From Mycetocola sp. (GTDB taxonomy: Bacteria > Actinomycetota > Actinomycetes > Actinomycetales > Microbacteriaceae), in contig NZ_JAODMP010000070.1 in the NCBI RefSeq assembly GCF_025464835.1, forward strand, positions 1 to 61,049: DNA of 61,049 bases, given 5' to 3'. Position numbers and translations under genes: made by a program. The notes under the pieces were generated by a model. It was given only the letters and a program-made list of their open reading frames with translations, did no database searches and was not told where the DNA came from. Shown here one piece after another: positions 9,844 to 17,792 of this stretch; the first letter of the stretch is position 1, and every line of letters begins with the position of its first letter.

Positions 9844-10025
9844 TGGCTCAGCTGAAGATCACGCAGACCAAATCCAAAATTAGTGAGAAGCAGAACCAGC
9901 GCGACACATTGCGCAGCCTGGGACTGAAGCGCATCGGAGCTGTTGTTGTCCGTGAGGACAACAAGCAGAACCGTGGCTACGTCAACACTGTTGCTCACCT
10001 CGTAAAGGTTGAGGAGATCGACTAA
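9843..10025 (+). CDS. rpmD: 50S ribosomal protein L30
   Basis: A 60-aa protein, the usual size of bacterial L30, beginning [16 protein letters not shown] and containing [20 protein letters not shown] with a C-terminal [11 protein letters not shown]. The ATG overlaps the rpsE stop (TGATG) and its TAA overlaps the rplO ATG, so all three are likely translationally coupled. Confidence 0.96.
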   Translation: MAQLKITQTKSKISEKQNQRDTLRSLGLKRIGAVVVREDNKQNRGYVNTVAHLVKVEEID

Positions 10026-10699
10026 TGGCTGACGAGAAGAAGGTCGTCACCGAGGAGACCGCCAAGAAGGCTCCCGCAAAGAAGGCGCCCGCGAAGGCTG
10101 CCGCCGACAAGGCCCCGGCCAAGAAGGCGCCCGCCAAGAAGGCTGCTGCCCCGAAGGCTTCGGCCAAGGCTGAGACCGCGGCGGCTGACGCCCCGAAGGC
10201 CCCTACGAAGAAGGCTCCGGCCACGAAGGCTCCGCAGAAGGAAGAGGAAGTGACCCCACGCGCCCAGGTGCTCAAGGTTCACCACCTCCGTCCGGCTGAG
10301 GGCTCCAAGAAGGCACGCCAGCGTGTCGGCCGTGGTGAAGGCTCGAAGGGTAAGACGGCCGGTCGCGGTACCAAGGGTACGAAGGCTCGGAACACGGTAC
10401 GGCCTGGGTTCCAGGGCGGACAGCTTCCGCTGCACATGCGTGCTCCGAAGCTGCGCGGGTTCAAGAACCCGTTCCGCGTCGAGTACCAGGTCGTCAACCT
10501 CGAGAAGCTCGCCGAGCTCTACCCGAACGGCGGAGACGTCACCGTCTCCGACCTCGTGGCCAAGGGCGCTGTTCGCAAGAACGAGAAGGTCAAGGTCCTC
10601 GGAGACGGCGATATCGCTGTGAAGCTGACAATCTCGGTAGACAAGGTCTCCGGTTCGGCTGAGCAGAAGATCGTCGCCGCTGGCGGTTCTGTAAAGTAA
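10025..10699 (+). CDS. rplO: 50S ribosomal protein L15, with long K/A/P-rich N-terminal extension
   Basis: A 224-aa protein. Residues from about 80 on are normal L15 ([48 protein letters not shown]). The first 75-78 residues are a histone-H1-like string of KKAPAK-type units, absent from the 145-150 aa family norm. L15 is a late 50S assembly protein. The extension cannot be a wrong start: the ATG overlaps the rpmD stop (TAATG) and codon use matches the rest. Confidence 0.96.
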   Translation: MADEKKVVTEETAKKAPAKKAPAKAAADKAPAKKAPAKKAAAPKASAKAETAAADAPKAPTKKAPATKAPQKEEEVTPRAQVLKVHHLRPAEGSKKARQRVGRGEGSKGKTAGRGTKGTKARNTVRPGFQGGQLPLHMRAPKLRGFKNPFRVEYQVVNLEKLAELYPNGGDVTVSDLVAKGAVRKNEKVKVLGDGDIAVKLTISVDKVSGSAEQKIVAAGGSVK

Positions 10700-10756
10700 T
10701 TCCACAGACGCCGGTCTGTCCGTCGCGCGAGCGAGCGGGGCACCGATTGTTCGACG

Positions 10757-10790
10757 GGCCCGGTAATCGAGTAGATTCGATTGCCGGGCC
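10757..10790 (+). promoter_or_regulatory. Hairpin in the rplO-secY spacer
   Basis: A 14-bp stem (10757-10770 with 10777-10790, one G-U pair) closes a 6-nt loop in the 160-bp spacer. No T tract follows, so it may be a weak terminator, an attenuator or an mRNA-stability element separating the ribosomal genes from secY. Confidence 0.6.
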
Positions 10791-10859
10791 TGTCTGACGA
10801 CCGGACCTTTTACCGGCACCAAGAGCTGAATCAACCGGCTCGAAACCAGGAGGCCTTTT

Positions 10860-12182
10860 TTGTTTAGTGCCGTTGCGCGGATCTTCCGCACACCAGACCT
10901 TCGCCGGAAGATCGGGTTCACACTGGGCATCATGGCCCTGTACCGACTCGGGTCGTTCGTCCCCGCGCCGTTCGTCGACTTCGGTAACGTCCAGGCCTGC
11001 CTCGAGCAGAACCAGGGCACCTCCGGCCTCTACGAGCTCGTCAACCTGTTCTCCGGTGGCGCTCTTCTCCAGTTGTCGATCTTCGCGCTGGGCATCATGC
11101 CGTACATCACGGCCTCGATCATCGTGCAGTTGCTGCGCGTGGTCATCCCTCACTTTGAAACACTGCACAAGGAAGGTCAGGCGGGGCAGGGCAAGCTGAC
11201 CCAGTACACCCGTTACCTGACCATCTTCCTCGGCATCCTTCAGTCGACGACGCTGATCACCGTGGCGCGAAGTGGCGCCCTCTTCGGCACGAACACGAGC
11301 GCCGAGTGCAGCCAGCTGCTCACGAACGACACCTGGTACGCCGTGCTGCTCATGGTCATCACCATGACCGCCGGTACCGGCCTGATCATGTGGTTCGGTG
11401 AAATGATCACCGAGCGCGGCATCGGCAACGGTATGTCGCTGCTCATCTTCACGTCCATCGCTGCCACGTTCCCGGGATCGCTTCTCGCGATCGCGCAGTC
11501 CAAGGGCTTCGACACGTTCCTCCTCGTGCTGGCCGTCGGTCTGGTCATCATGATGGCCGTTGTCTTCGTCGAGCAGTCCCAGAGACGCATTCCTGTGCAG
11601 TACGCCAAGCGGATGGTTGGACGGCGGACGTTCGGTGGCAACAACACGTACATTCCCATCAAGGTGAACATGGCCGGCGTGATCCCCGTGATCTTCGCCT
11701 CATCGCTCCTGTACCTCCCGGCGCTGATCGCACAGTTCAACACGCCCGCCGCAGGGCAGGAGCCAGCCGGGTGGGTCACCTGGATCACCACCTACCTGAC
11801 CAGCGGAGACCACCCGCTGTACATGGCGCTGTACTTCCTGCTGAACGTCGGCTTCACCTACTTCTACGTCGCGATCACCTTCAACCCTGAAGAAGTCGCC
11901 GACAACATGAAGAAGTACGGCGGGTTCATCCCCGGAATCCGTGCCGGCCGGCCGACCGCTGAGTACCTCGACTACGTGCTGACCCGCGTGACTCTGGCCG
12001 GTGCTCTCTACCTCGGCTGCATCGCGCTCATCCCGCTGATCGCCCTCGCCCTCGTCGGCGCGAACCAGAACTTCCCGTTCGGCGGTGCCAGCATCCTCAT
12101 CATCGTGGGTGTGGGACTCGAGACGGTGAAACAGATCGACGCGCAGCTGCAGCAGCGCCACTATGAAGGACTTCTCCGATGA
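10860..12182 (+). CDS. secY: Protein translocase subunit SecY
   Basis: A 440-aa membrane protein with ten predicted helices: start [21 protein letters not shown], plug-region [26 protein letters not shown], and cytoplasmic loop [11 protein letters not shown]. It forms the Sec channel with SecE and SecG. The start is a TTG at 10860, 6 nt after AGGAGG at 10848-10853; the nearby GTG is in another frame. Its stop overlaps the adk ATG (ATGA), so export capacity and adenylate kinase are co-translated, as is common in actinobacteria. Confidence 0.97.
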   Translation: MFSAVARIFRTPDLRRKIGFTLGIMALYRLGSFVPAPFVDFGNVQACLEQNQGTSGLYELVNLFSGGALLQLSIFALGIMPYITASIIVQLLRVVIPHFETLHKEGQAGQGKLTQYTRYLTIFLGILQSTTLITVARSGALFGTNTSAECSQLLTNDTWYAVLLMVITMTAGTGLIMWFGEMITERGIGNGMSLLIFTSIAATFPGSLLAIAQSKGFDTFLLVLAVGLVIMMAVVFVEQSQRRIPVQYAKRMVGRRTFGGNNTYIPIKVNMAGVIPVIFASSLLYLPALIAQFNTPAAGQEPAGWVTWITTYLTSGDHPLYMALYFLLNVGFTYFYVAITFNPEEVADNMKKYGGFIPGIRAGRPTAEYLDYVLTRVTLAGALYLGCIALIPLIALALVGANQNFPFGGASILIIVGVGLETVKQIDAQLQQRHYEGLLR

Positions 12183-12763
12183 GCGCACGTCTACTGATCG
12201 TCGGCCCCCCTGGAGCGGGCAAAGGAACGCAGGCAGCAGTGCTCGCAGACGCGCTCGGAATTCCGGCCATCTCCACCGGGGACATCTTCCGCGCCAACAT
12301 CAAGCAGGGCACCGAGCTCGGCCTGAAAGTGCAGGAGATCGTGTCATCCGGCGGCTACGTGCCCGACTCCCTGACAAACGCGATCGTTCAGGACCGACTG
12401 CACCAGCCGGATGCTGTCGACGGCTTCCTGCTCGACGGCTACCCGCGAACCGCCGACCAGGTGTCAGAGCTCGACCGGATCCTCGCCGAGACCGGCTCCG
12501 AACTGAACGCGGTCGTGCAGCTCGTGGCCGACCCCGACGAGGTCGTGACGCGGTTGCTGAAGCGCGCTGCCGAGCAGGGCCGCGCGGACGACACGGAAGC
12601 GGTCATCCGCCACCGCCAGGACGTCTACCATGAGCAGACCGAACCGGTGATCGCCGCATACAAAGCACGCGGCATCGTCGTCGACGTCGACGGCCTCGGC
12701 GCGGTCGATGAAGTGAGCACCCGGGTGCGCTCGGCGCTTGCCGGCCACGGGATTGCGTTCTGA
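12179..12763 (+). CDS. adk: Adenylate kinase (short form)
   Basis: A 194-aa enzyme interconverting ATP + AMP and 2 ADP. The Walker A loop GPPGAGKGT is at residues 9-17, followed by ISTGDIFR (AMP site), [12 protein letters not shown] and the LID-region [10 protein letters not shown]. It is about 20 residues shorter than the E. coli form because the LID is the short type without a Zn-binding insertion, normal in actinobacteria. ATGA overlap with secY. Confidence 0.97.
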   Translation: MSARLLIVGPPGAGKGTQAAVLADALGIPAISTGDIFRANIKQGTELGLKVQEIVSSGGYVPDSLTNAIVQDRLHQPDAVDGFLLDGYPRTADQVSELDRILAETGSELNAVVQLVADPDEVVTRLLKRAAEQGRADDTEAVIRHRQDVYHEQTEPVIAAYKARGIVVDVDGLGAVDEVSTRVRSALAGHGIAF

Positions 12764-12771
12764 TTTCTTTC

Positions 12772-13599
12772 ATGCTTCGCAAATCGATCTACAAGTCACC
12801 CGCGCAGCTGCGGCTGATGCTCGAACCCGGCCGGGTCACCGCCGCTTCACTCGTCGCCGCGAGAGCGGCGCTGAGCGTCGGAGCAACGACCGCGCAGGTG
12901 GATGAAGCCGCAGAGAAAGCCATCCTCGCCCTGGGAGCGTCGCCGAACTTCAAGCTCGAAGCCGGCTACTTCCACACCATCTGTGCATCGGTGAACGATG
13001 ACGTCGTGCACGGCATCCCGAACGACCGGCCCCTCGAGCCCGGCGACATCGTCTCCGTCGACAGCGGGGCGATCCTCGGGGGCTGGAACGGTGACGCCGC
13101 GATCAGCGTCGTTCTACCCGACCCGTCCCGCCCGGAGCTCGTCGCCGAACGGCAGAAGCTGTCCGAGGTGACCGAAGGTTCACTGTGGGCAGGAATCGCG
13201 CGGCTCGCCACAGCATCCCACCTCAACGAGGTCGGCGACGCCGTACAGGGCTACATCGAGGACCGCGGGACGTACGGCATCCTCACCGACTACGTCGGAC
13301 ACGGCATCGGCCGTTCCATGCACGAGGCGCCGCCGGTCTTCAACTATCGGGTGCGGCAGAAGGGCCCTGAGGTCAAGCCGGGGCTCGTCGTGGCAATCGA
13401 ACCGATGGTCGTTCTCGGCAGCATCGACACATACACCAGGGACGACGACTGGACCGTCGCAACGGAAGACGGCTCAGCCGCCGCGCACTGGGAGCACAGC
13501 GTCGCCGTGCACAAGGACGGCATCTGGGTGCTGACAGCCGAAGACGGCGGCGCCAGCGGCCTCGCGCCGTTCGGAATCACACCCACTCCCATCGCCTGA
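12772..13599 (+). CDS. map: Methionine aminopeptidase type I
   Basis: A 275-aa enzyme removing the initiator Met from nascent chains. All five metal ligands of the pita-bread fold are visible: Asp in VSVDSGAILGGWNGD (two Asp), His in DYVGHGIGRSMHEAP, Glu in VVAIEPMV and Glu in HWEHSVAVH. The third gene of the secY-adk-map cluster, 8 nt after adk. The ribosome site before this ATG is weak (pyrimidine-rich), but the protein start MLRKSIYKSPAQL fits the family. Confidence 0.96.
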   Translation: MLRKSIYKSPAQLRLMLEPGRVTAASLVAARAALSVGATTAQVDEAAEKAILALGASPNFKLEAGYFHTICASVNDDVVHGIPNDRPLEPGDIVSVDSGAILGGWNGDAAISVVLPDPSRPELVAERQKLSEVTEGSLWAGIARLATASHLNEVGDAVQGYIEDRGTYGILTDYVGHGIGRSMHEAPPVFNYRVRQKGPEVKPGLVVAIEPMVVLGSIDTYTRDDDWTVATEDGSAAAHWEHSVAVHKDGIWVLTAEDGGASGLAPFGITPTPIA

Positions 13600-13617
13600 C
13601 CCGGCGCTGTGCCGCGC

Positions 13618-13623
13618 TAGGGT
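13618..13623 (+). promoter_or_regulatory. -10 element, leaderless spacing, for the class IV aminotransferase gene
   Basis: TAGGGT ends 7 nt before the ATG at 13631, placing the likely transcript start at or next to the start codon. No ribosome-binding site is seen. One of ten such arrangements in the window. Confidence 0.5.
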
Positions 13624-13630
13624 CGAGTTC

Positions 13631-14515
13631 ATGACGACGCCACAGGTCCTCCTTGTCGACCCGATCCCTGCGGATGCCGACGCGGCAGACACCGCGATCC
13701 TCGCCTCCCTCCGCTTCGTGCCTCCGACGCAACCCATCCTCTCCGCCTTCGACGCCGGTGCCGGCCGTGGCGACGGCGTCTTCGAAACCCTCGGGGTGAG
13801 CGATGGTCGCGCACGCGGAATCGACGCGCACCTCGCCCGGTTGGAGGCATCCGCGCTCAAACTCGACCTCCCCGCCCCAAACCTGGCTCAGTGGCGCAGG
13901 GGAGTGGATGCGATGCTGGATGCCCTTCCGGCAAGCGGGCAGGCGTCGATCCGCCTCGTCATCACCCGGGGAACGGATGCGGCAGGCCCGCCCACCTGCT
14001 GGCTCACGGGCACACCTGTCGCCAGCGACTTCCCGGAGCGCACCGAGGGAATCCGCGTCGTCACGCTCAGCCGGGGTTACGCGAATGATGTCGGCGAGGA
14101 CGCGCCGTGGCTGCTCGTCGGCGCCAAGACCCTGTCGTACGCCATCAACATGGCCGCGCTCCGGGAGGCGCAACGCCGTGGAGCAGACGACGTTGTGTTC
14201 ACCTCCACCGATGGCTTCGCGCTCGAGGGGCCCACCTCCTCCCTGATCCTTCGGCAGGGAAACACGTTCATCACCCCTGCCATCCAGCACGGCATCCTCG
14301 CCGGAACCACCCAGGCTGACCTGTTCGGCTTTCTCGATGCCGAAGGCTTCGAGTGCGTCTATCGCACAATCCCAGTGGGGGAGTTGCTCCGATCGGATGC
14401 CGCGTGGCTGGTCTCCAGTGTGCGGCTCGCCGCACCGATCACCGCCGTCGACGGCTCGGTGATCCCGACCGATCTCGCGCTCACCGCCCGGATGAACGCC
14501 GCGCTGCTGGGCTGA
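13631..14515 (+). CDS. Aminotransferase class IV, aminodeoxychorismate lyase-like (PabC)
   Basis: A 294-aa fold-type IV PLP enzyme. The PLP Lys is in LLVGAKTLSYAINMAA, followed by ADDVVFTSTDGFALEGPTSSL, the usual DevVF...g...EG.tSnv block. The closest role is 4-amino-4-deoxychorismate lyase in p-aminobenzoate/folate synthesis, or a branched-chain or D-amino acid aminotransferase; no pabB partner lies nearby, so specificity is open. It starts with ATG 7 nt after a TAGGGT box. The gene is separated from map by 31 nt and converges on the mannitol regulator. Confidence 0.75.
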   Translation: MTTPQVLLVDPIPADADAADTAILASLRFVPPTQPILSAFDAGAGRGDGVFETLGVSDGRARGIDAHLARLEASALKLDLPAPNLAQWRRGVDAMLDALPASGQASIRLVITRGTDAAGPPTCWLTGTPVASDFPERTEGIRVVTLSRGYANDVGEDAPWLLVGAKTLSYAINMAALREAQRRGADDVVFTSTDGFALEGPTSSLILRQGNTFITPAIQHGILAGTTQADLFGFLDAEGFECVYRTIPVGELLRSDAAWLVSSVRLAAPITAVDGSVIPTDLALTARMNAALLG

Positions 14516-14772
14516 CATCCCCTGCGGCGAGCCAATCCCTACCGAGCATCCGTGCCACCGCCGGCCTGGCCGAAGGCGACGACCCGCCAACGCCGGAGAA
14601 CTGGGTGGCGCCTCGCCGGCTCGACGTGGTGGCCATCGGCATCATCCTGCTTCGCATCTTCGCCGGCTGCTCCGGAGGCTCAGCCGCGTCGCGCTCGGTG
14701 GCCGCTCACAGGTTCACGCCCGTGCCGCGTCGCCGTGCGGCGTCCACACCCCGGTTGGTTCCGCGCCCTAGG

Positions 14773-14819
14773 CTCCTGACCTGCGCTGGACTCCTGACCT
14801 GCGCTGGACTCCTGACCTG
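14773..14819 (+). repeat. Tandem 18-bp repeat, 2.6 copies
   Basis: The unit CTCCTGACCTGCGCTGGA occurs at 14773-14790 and 14791-14808 without change, then a partial copy of 11 nt to 14819. No function is evident; it is not CRISPR-like because there are no spacers. Confidence 0.85.
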
Positions 14820-14882
14820 GCGCCGCCACGGCATCCAACCGACCTCCCGCAAGCGGACTACACATTCAGCAGCAGCTCCCGA

Positions 14883-14954
14883 ATTCAGCAGATTTGCGCG
14901 ACACGCCGTGGTGAGAGCGCGTTCATACGGCGTGTCGGCGAAGAACTCCTGAAT
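14883..14954. repeat. 72-bp imperfect palindrome
   Basis: Arms 14883-14909 and 14927-14954 pair with a perfect 11-bp core (CGACACGCCGT at 14899-14909 with its complement at 14927-14937), 6 matching end bases (ATTCAG / CTGAAT) and mismatches between. The loop is 17 nt. It may be a transcriptional end signal for the convergent genes or a relic of a small mobile repeat. Confidence 0.7.
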
Positions 14955-14975
14955 GTGGACGGGTCTCCTGGATGC

Positions 14976-14999
14976 GGGTTGGGGGTTGGGGGTTGCGGG
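14976..14999 (+). other. Potential G-quadruplex on the plus strand
   Basis: Four G runs (3, 5, 5 and 3 G) separated by TT, TT and TTGC occupy 24 nt, a canonical intramolecular quadruplex pattern. It lies 29 nt beyond the stop of the minus-strand regulator gene. Confidence 0.6.
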
Positions 15000-15027
15000 C
15001 TGCGCGCAGCGGGTTGTGGGGAGAGGG

Positions 15028-16932
15028 TCAGGAGTCCATCGTGCGGACGAGCTCATCGATGAAAGACCCGAAGTCGACGGACTTCTTCACGATCCGTTGG
15101 ACATCTTCCCGGTCCGAGAACACCTCGACGAATTGGTCGAACACACGCTGGAAGCTCGCCCGTTCCTTCGCGCTGAAGGCGATGAACGCGACCACGTTCA
15201 CCCGGTTCTCACCCCACGCCATGCTCGTCTCATTCACGGCGATGGCGATGGACGTGCTTTTCGCGGTCATCGCCATGGCGTGGGGAACCGCGAGAGAATC
15301 CGTGAACGCTGTCGACGACATCCGTTCGCGTTCGATCGCCCCGTCGACGTAAGCCTCGCCGATGAGGCCACGCGCCACCATGAGTTCGCCGAGCTGCCGG
15401 ATCATGTCTGCTTCGTCTTTCGCCCCGGCGTTCCGGACGAACAGCGACGGATCGAAGTACTGCAGGACCTCATCCTTGATCATCGCCCTCCGATGCAAGC
15501 GCCGAACCCGGCTGACCACCTGTCGCACGCGGTCGGCGTCGCCCTCGGTGAAGAACGGCTGGATGACCACAGTGGAATCGTCGGGCACCGGCGGCTCGAT
15601 CGTCGTCAACACGATGTCGGCGTCGAGGTGCGCCCAGGCCACGTCGCTGCGCGTCACGACCCGCACCACTTCGACGGCATCGCCGAGCATCAGTGTGACC
15701 CGGTCACGTAGCAGCAGGTGCATGTCGTAGTAGTTGGGGCAGACGAGGACACAGCGAAGGAGGTCGTCTGACCGGGACCGCTGCTGGAGGTGCGCGCCCA
15801 CGTGCATGGCAATGTAGGCGATCTCGTCATCGTTGATTTCCACGTCGCCGTGGGTCTGCAGCCGGCTGGCGATGTACACGGCGAGCTCGTAGATCATCGG
15901 ATACGACGTCTTGATCGACCGGGCGAGGGGGTTCCTGGAGTACGAGTGCTCCTGCGCCCGGCGGAGCAGGTTCTGCACGTGCAGGGTCAGCCTGGTGATG
16001 AAATCTTCGTCGGACAGGTCGACGAGGTACTCCTCGCCGGCGTTCAGCACGATCGTCCGCACGACGTCGAGGTGTGCCGGGTTGAGGTAGCTGGAATCGG
16101 CGACGTCCTCAGCTCTCCTGGCAGCCCTCGTGATGATGAGATAGACCAGGTAGTCGATATCGGCAGCGCCGAGCGGGATGCCGAAATGCGTCGTGATGAG
16201 AGCGGATAGGGCCGAGGGAATTCCGTCTGCCGGTGCGGCGGCCGGATTGTCGGGTTCGGGAACCCGCCGGTTCTTCGACACCCGGTCAACAGCAATCGCG
16301 ATGTGGAGCAGGACGTTGTCGATCCCGTAATCGTTGAGCGAGTAACCCCGATCGCTGAGCATGTCGATCAGGCCGGTCTTGAACGCGCTCAAGCTCTGCG
16401 ACGAGAACTCACGCTGGATGGCCTCGAGCTCGATCATGCCTCGCTCGGTCTCCTCGCGGAACATCCGAGACAGCAGCCGGCGGCGAGCAAGTTCGGTGCC
16501 CTCGAGAGCGACGGTGCTCCCGCGCCTGGCCAGAGACAACTCAGCCTCCGAAAGCAGCAACCGCACGCGGGCGAGATCCGATTCGACCGTCGACTCTGAC
16601 ACGAACAGGCTTTCGGCCAGCTCGAAGACGTTCAGCCCATCGGGGCTGTCGACCAACCGACGGACGATGGCGTACAAACGGTCCCTCGGGGTCTCCGACG
16701 ACCCGCTCGCGGCCCGCGACCGGAACGCGGCGTAGCCTTCGGCTGAGATCCGATACCCGTTCGGGCCCGCTTCAACCACCGTGTTCGGGGCTGCGCGGGA
16801 TTTGACCGCGGTCATGTAACTGCGGATGCTGCGTGGCGTCACACCCAGGACGTCGGCAAGCTCCCCGGCCGTGACCCAGGTACCTGCCCTGGAGAGGTAG
16901 GTGAGGATCCGGTCTTGTCTGTCGCGTGTCAT
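15028..16932 (-). CDS. mtlR: PRD-containing PTS regulator, MtlR type
   Basis: A 634-aa modular regulator: N-terminal winged HTH (residues 1-60, DRILTYLSRAGTWVTAGEL and TPRSIRSYM), a second HTH region, two PRD modules with phosphorylatable His (NVLLHIAIAVDRV and DEIAYIAMHVGAHL), an EIIB-like domain (RCVLVCPNYYDMHLLL) and a C-terminal EIIA-Mtl-like domain (SLAVPHAMAMTA). Such proteins activate mannitol operons when dephosphorylated at EIIB and phosphorylated on the PRD. ATG at 16932 is chosen because AAGGAG precedes it and the HTH begins there. It is divergent from the PTS operon, 244 bp away. Confidence 0.88.
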   Translation of the reverse strand: MTRDRQDRILTYLSRAGTWVTAGELADVLGVTPRSIRSYMTAVKSRAAPNTVVEAGPNGYRISAEGYAAFRSRAASGSSETPRDRLYAIVRRLVDSPDGLNVFELAESLFVSESTVESDLARVRLLLSEAELSLARRGSTVALEGTELARRRLLSRMFREETERGMIELEAIQREFSSQSLSAFKTGLIDMLSDRGYSLNDYGIDNVLLHIAIAVDRVSKNRRVPEPDNPAAAPADGIPSALSALITTHFGIPLGAADIDYLVYLIITRAARRAEDVADSSYLNPAHLDVVRTIVLNAGEEYLVDLSDEDFITRLTLHVQNLLRRAQEHSYSRNPLARSIKTSYPMIYELAVYIASRLQTHGDVEINDDEIAYIAMHVGAHLQQRSRSDDLLRCVLVCPNYYDMHLLLRDRVTLMLGDAVEVVRVVTRSDVAWAHLDADIVLTTIEPPVPDDSTVVIQPFFTEGDADRVRQVVSRVRRLHRRAMIKDEVLQYFDPSLFVRNAGAKDEADMIRQLGELMVARGLIGEAYVDGAIERERMSSTAFTDSLAVPHAMAMTAKSTSIAIAVNETSMAWGENRVNVVAFIAFSAKERASFQRVFDQFVEVFSDREDVQRIVKKSVDFGSFIDELVRTMDS

Positions 16933-17037
16933 TGTCGCTGGCTCCTTCAAACGCCCGGGCGATGTGCAACATCGCGGCAGAAGCGTCTGAATTGAGTCAA
17001 CCACTTGTCCGGCCGACACGGGGCCGGAAAACGGTCC

Positions 17038-17059
17038 TTTCCGCTGGGGCGGAAAGGTT
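17038..17059 (+). promoter_or_regulatory. Inverted repeat between mtlR and the mannitol operon
   Basis: CCTTTCCGC at 17038-17046 pairs with GCGGAAAGG at 17051-17059 around a 4-nt loop. It lies midway in the divergent 244-bp spacer and is a candidate regulator operator or leader hairpin. No clear -35/-10 pair for the operon was recognised in the spacer. Confidence 0.4.
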
Positions 17060-17176
17060 CATGTTGGCGAGAGCCGACGCGCCGGCGGGAGAATACGAAA
17101 CGCCCCGGTTCTTTCCTGGGGCCAGTGAGCGCACGACAACGACAACGGCAACGGGAACGGCAACGGAGGCGGATCG

Positions 17177-17533
17177 ATGAGAATCCTCGTGGTGTGCGGC
17201 GCCGGAGCGTCGAGTACTTTCGTGGCACTTCGGATCCGCAAAGCCGCCCAGGCGCGTTCGATCCCAGTGACCGCCGAAGCCTGCCCGCTGGATTTCCTGC
17301 CCGAGCGGCTCCCCGGCGCCCAGGCCGTCCTCCTCGGACCGCACCTCGATGACCGGCTGGCTGACGTGCGGGACACCGCCGCGCGGGCGGGCATCGCCGT
17401 CGCCGTGCTGCCAGACACCGTTTTCTCGTCGCCGTCCGGCGATGAAGCCCTCGACCTCGCCCTGAATGCTGCAGGGGCGATGCCGACACGGGGCGAACCA
17501 CAACGCAGCGACGGAGGTCCCACCCATGGCTGA
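17177..17533 (+). CDS. Stand-alone PTS EIIB-like protein (lactose/cellobiose-type fold)
   Basis: A 118-aa protein starting MRILVVCGAGASSTF; Cys7 in CGAGASST is the position of the phosphocysteine loop of small EIIB proteins. Residues 1-100 fit the 100-aa EIIB fold; the C-terminus is a polar tail. No matching EIIC of the cellobiose or lactose class is nearby, and the mannitol permease already carries its own EIIB. It could be a phospho-carrier for an unlinked permease or a regulatory partner of MtlR. It is the first gene of the operon and overlaps the ptsH start by 8 nt. Confidence 0.7.
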   Translation: MRILVVCGAGASSTFVALRIRKAAQARSIPVTAEACPLDFLPERLPGAQAVLLGPHLDDRLADVRDTAARAGIAVAVLPDTVFSSPSGDEALDLALNAAGAMPTRGEPQRSDGGPTHG

Positions 17534-17792
17534 ACGCACCGTTCGAATCGGATCGTCACACGGGCTGCACGCGCGCCCGGCGAAGCTCTTCACCCAGGCC
17601 GCCAGTGCGTCGGGCTCCAAAGTGACGCTGGCCAAGGGCAGCGGCAAGCCGATCAACGCGGCAAGCATTCTCGGTGTCATCTCGCTTGGAGTCGACCACG
17701 GTGACTATGTCACCCTGACTGCAGATGGCGACAACGCCGACAAAGTCCTCGACGAGCTCGTCGAACTTCTGGTGACCGACCATGACGAGTAG
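17526..17792 (+). CDS. ptsH: Phosphocarrier protein HPr
   Basis: An 88-aa protein with His15 in GSSHGLHARPA, the site phosphorylated by enzyme I, and Ser47 in INAASILGVISLG, the equivalent of the regulatory Ser46. Length is exactly that of HPr. The ATG at 17526 is chosen for the conserved start and a GGAGGT site upstream. It overlaps the EIIB-like gene and, by 11 nt, ptsI. The general PTS genes being inside a sugar operon suggests mannitol availability controls total PTS capacity. Confidence 0.96.
   Translation: MAERTVRIGSSHGLHARPAKLFTQAASASGSKVTLAKGSGKPINAASILGVISLGVDHGDYVTLTADGDNADKVLDELVELLVTDHDE

Larger units (their letters stand above)
14516..15027. other. Convergent intergenic region with repeats and no credible gene
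   Basis: About 510 bp between two genes read towards each other. It holds an 18-bp tandem repeat, a long imperfect palindrome and a G-rich run on the plus strand, described separately. Short open frames are present but none shows family resemblance or a ribosome site. Confidence 0.6.

Noticed and set aside
14773-14819. CRISPR array
   Set aside because: Repeats are directly adjacent without spacers and there are no cas genes.
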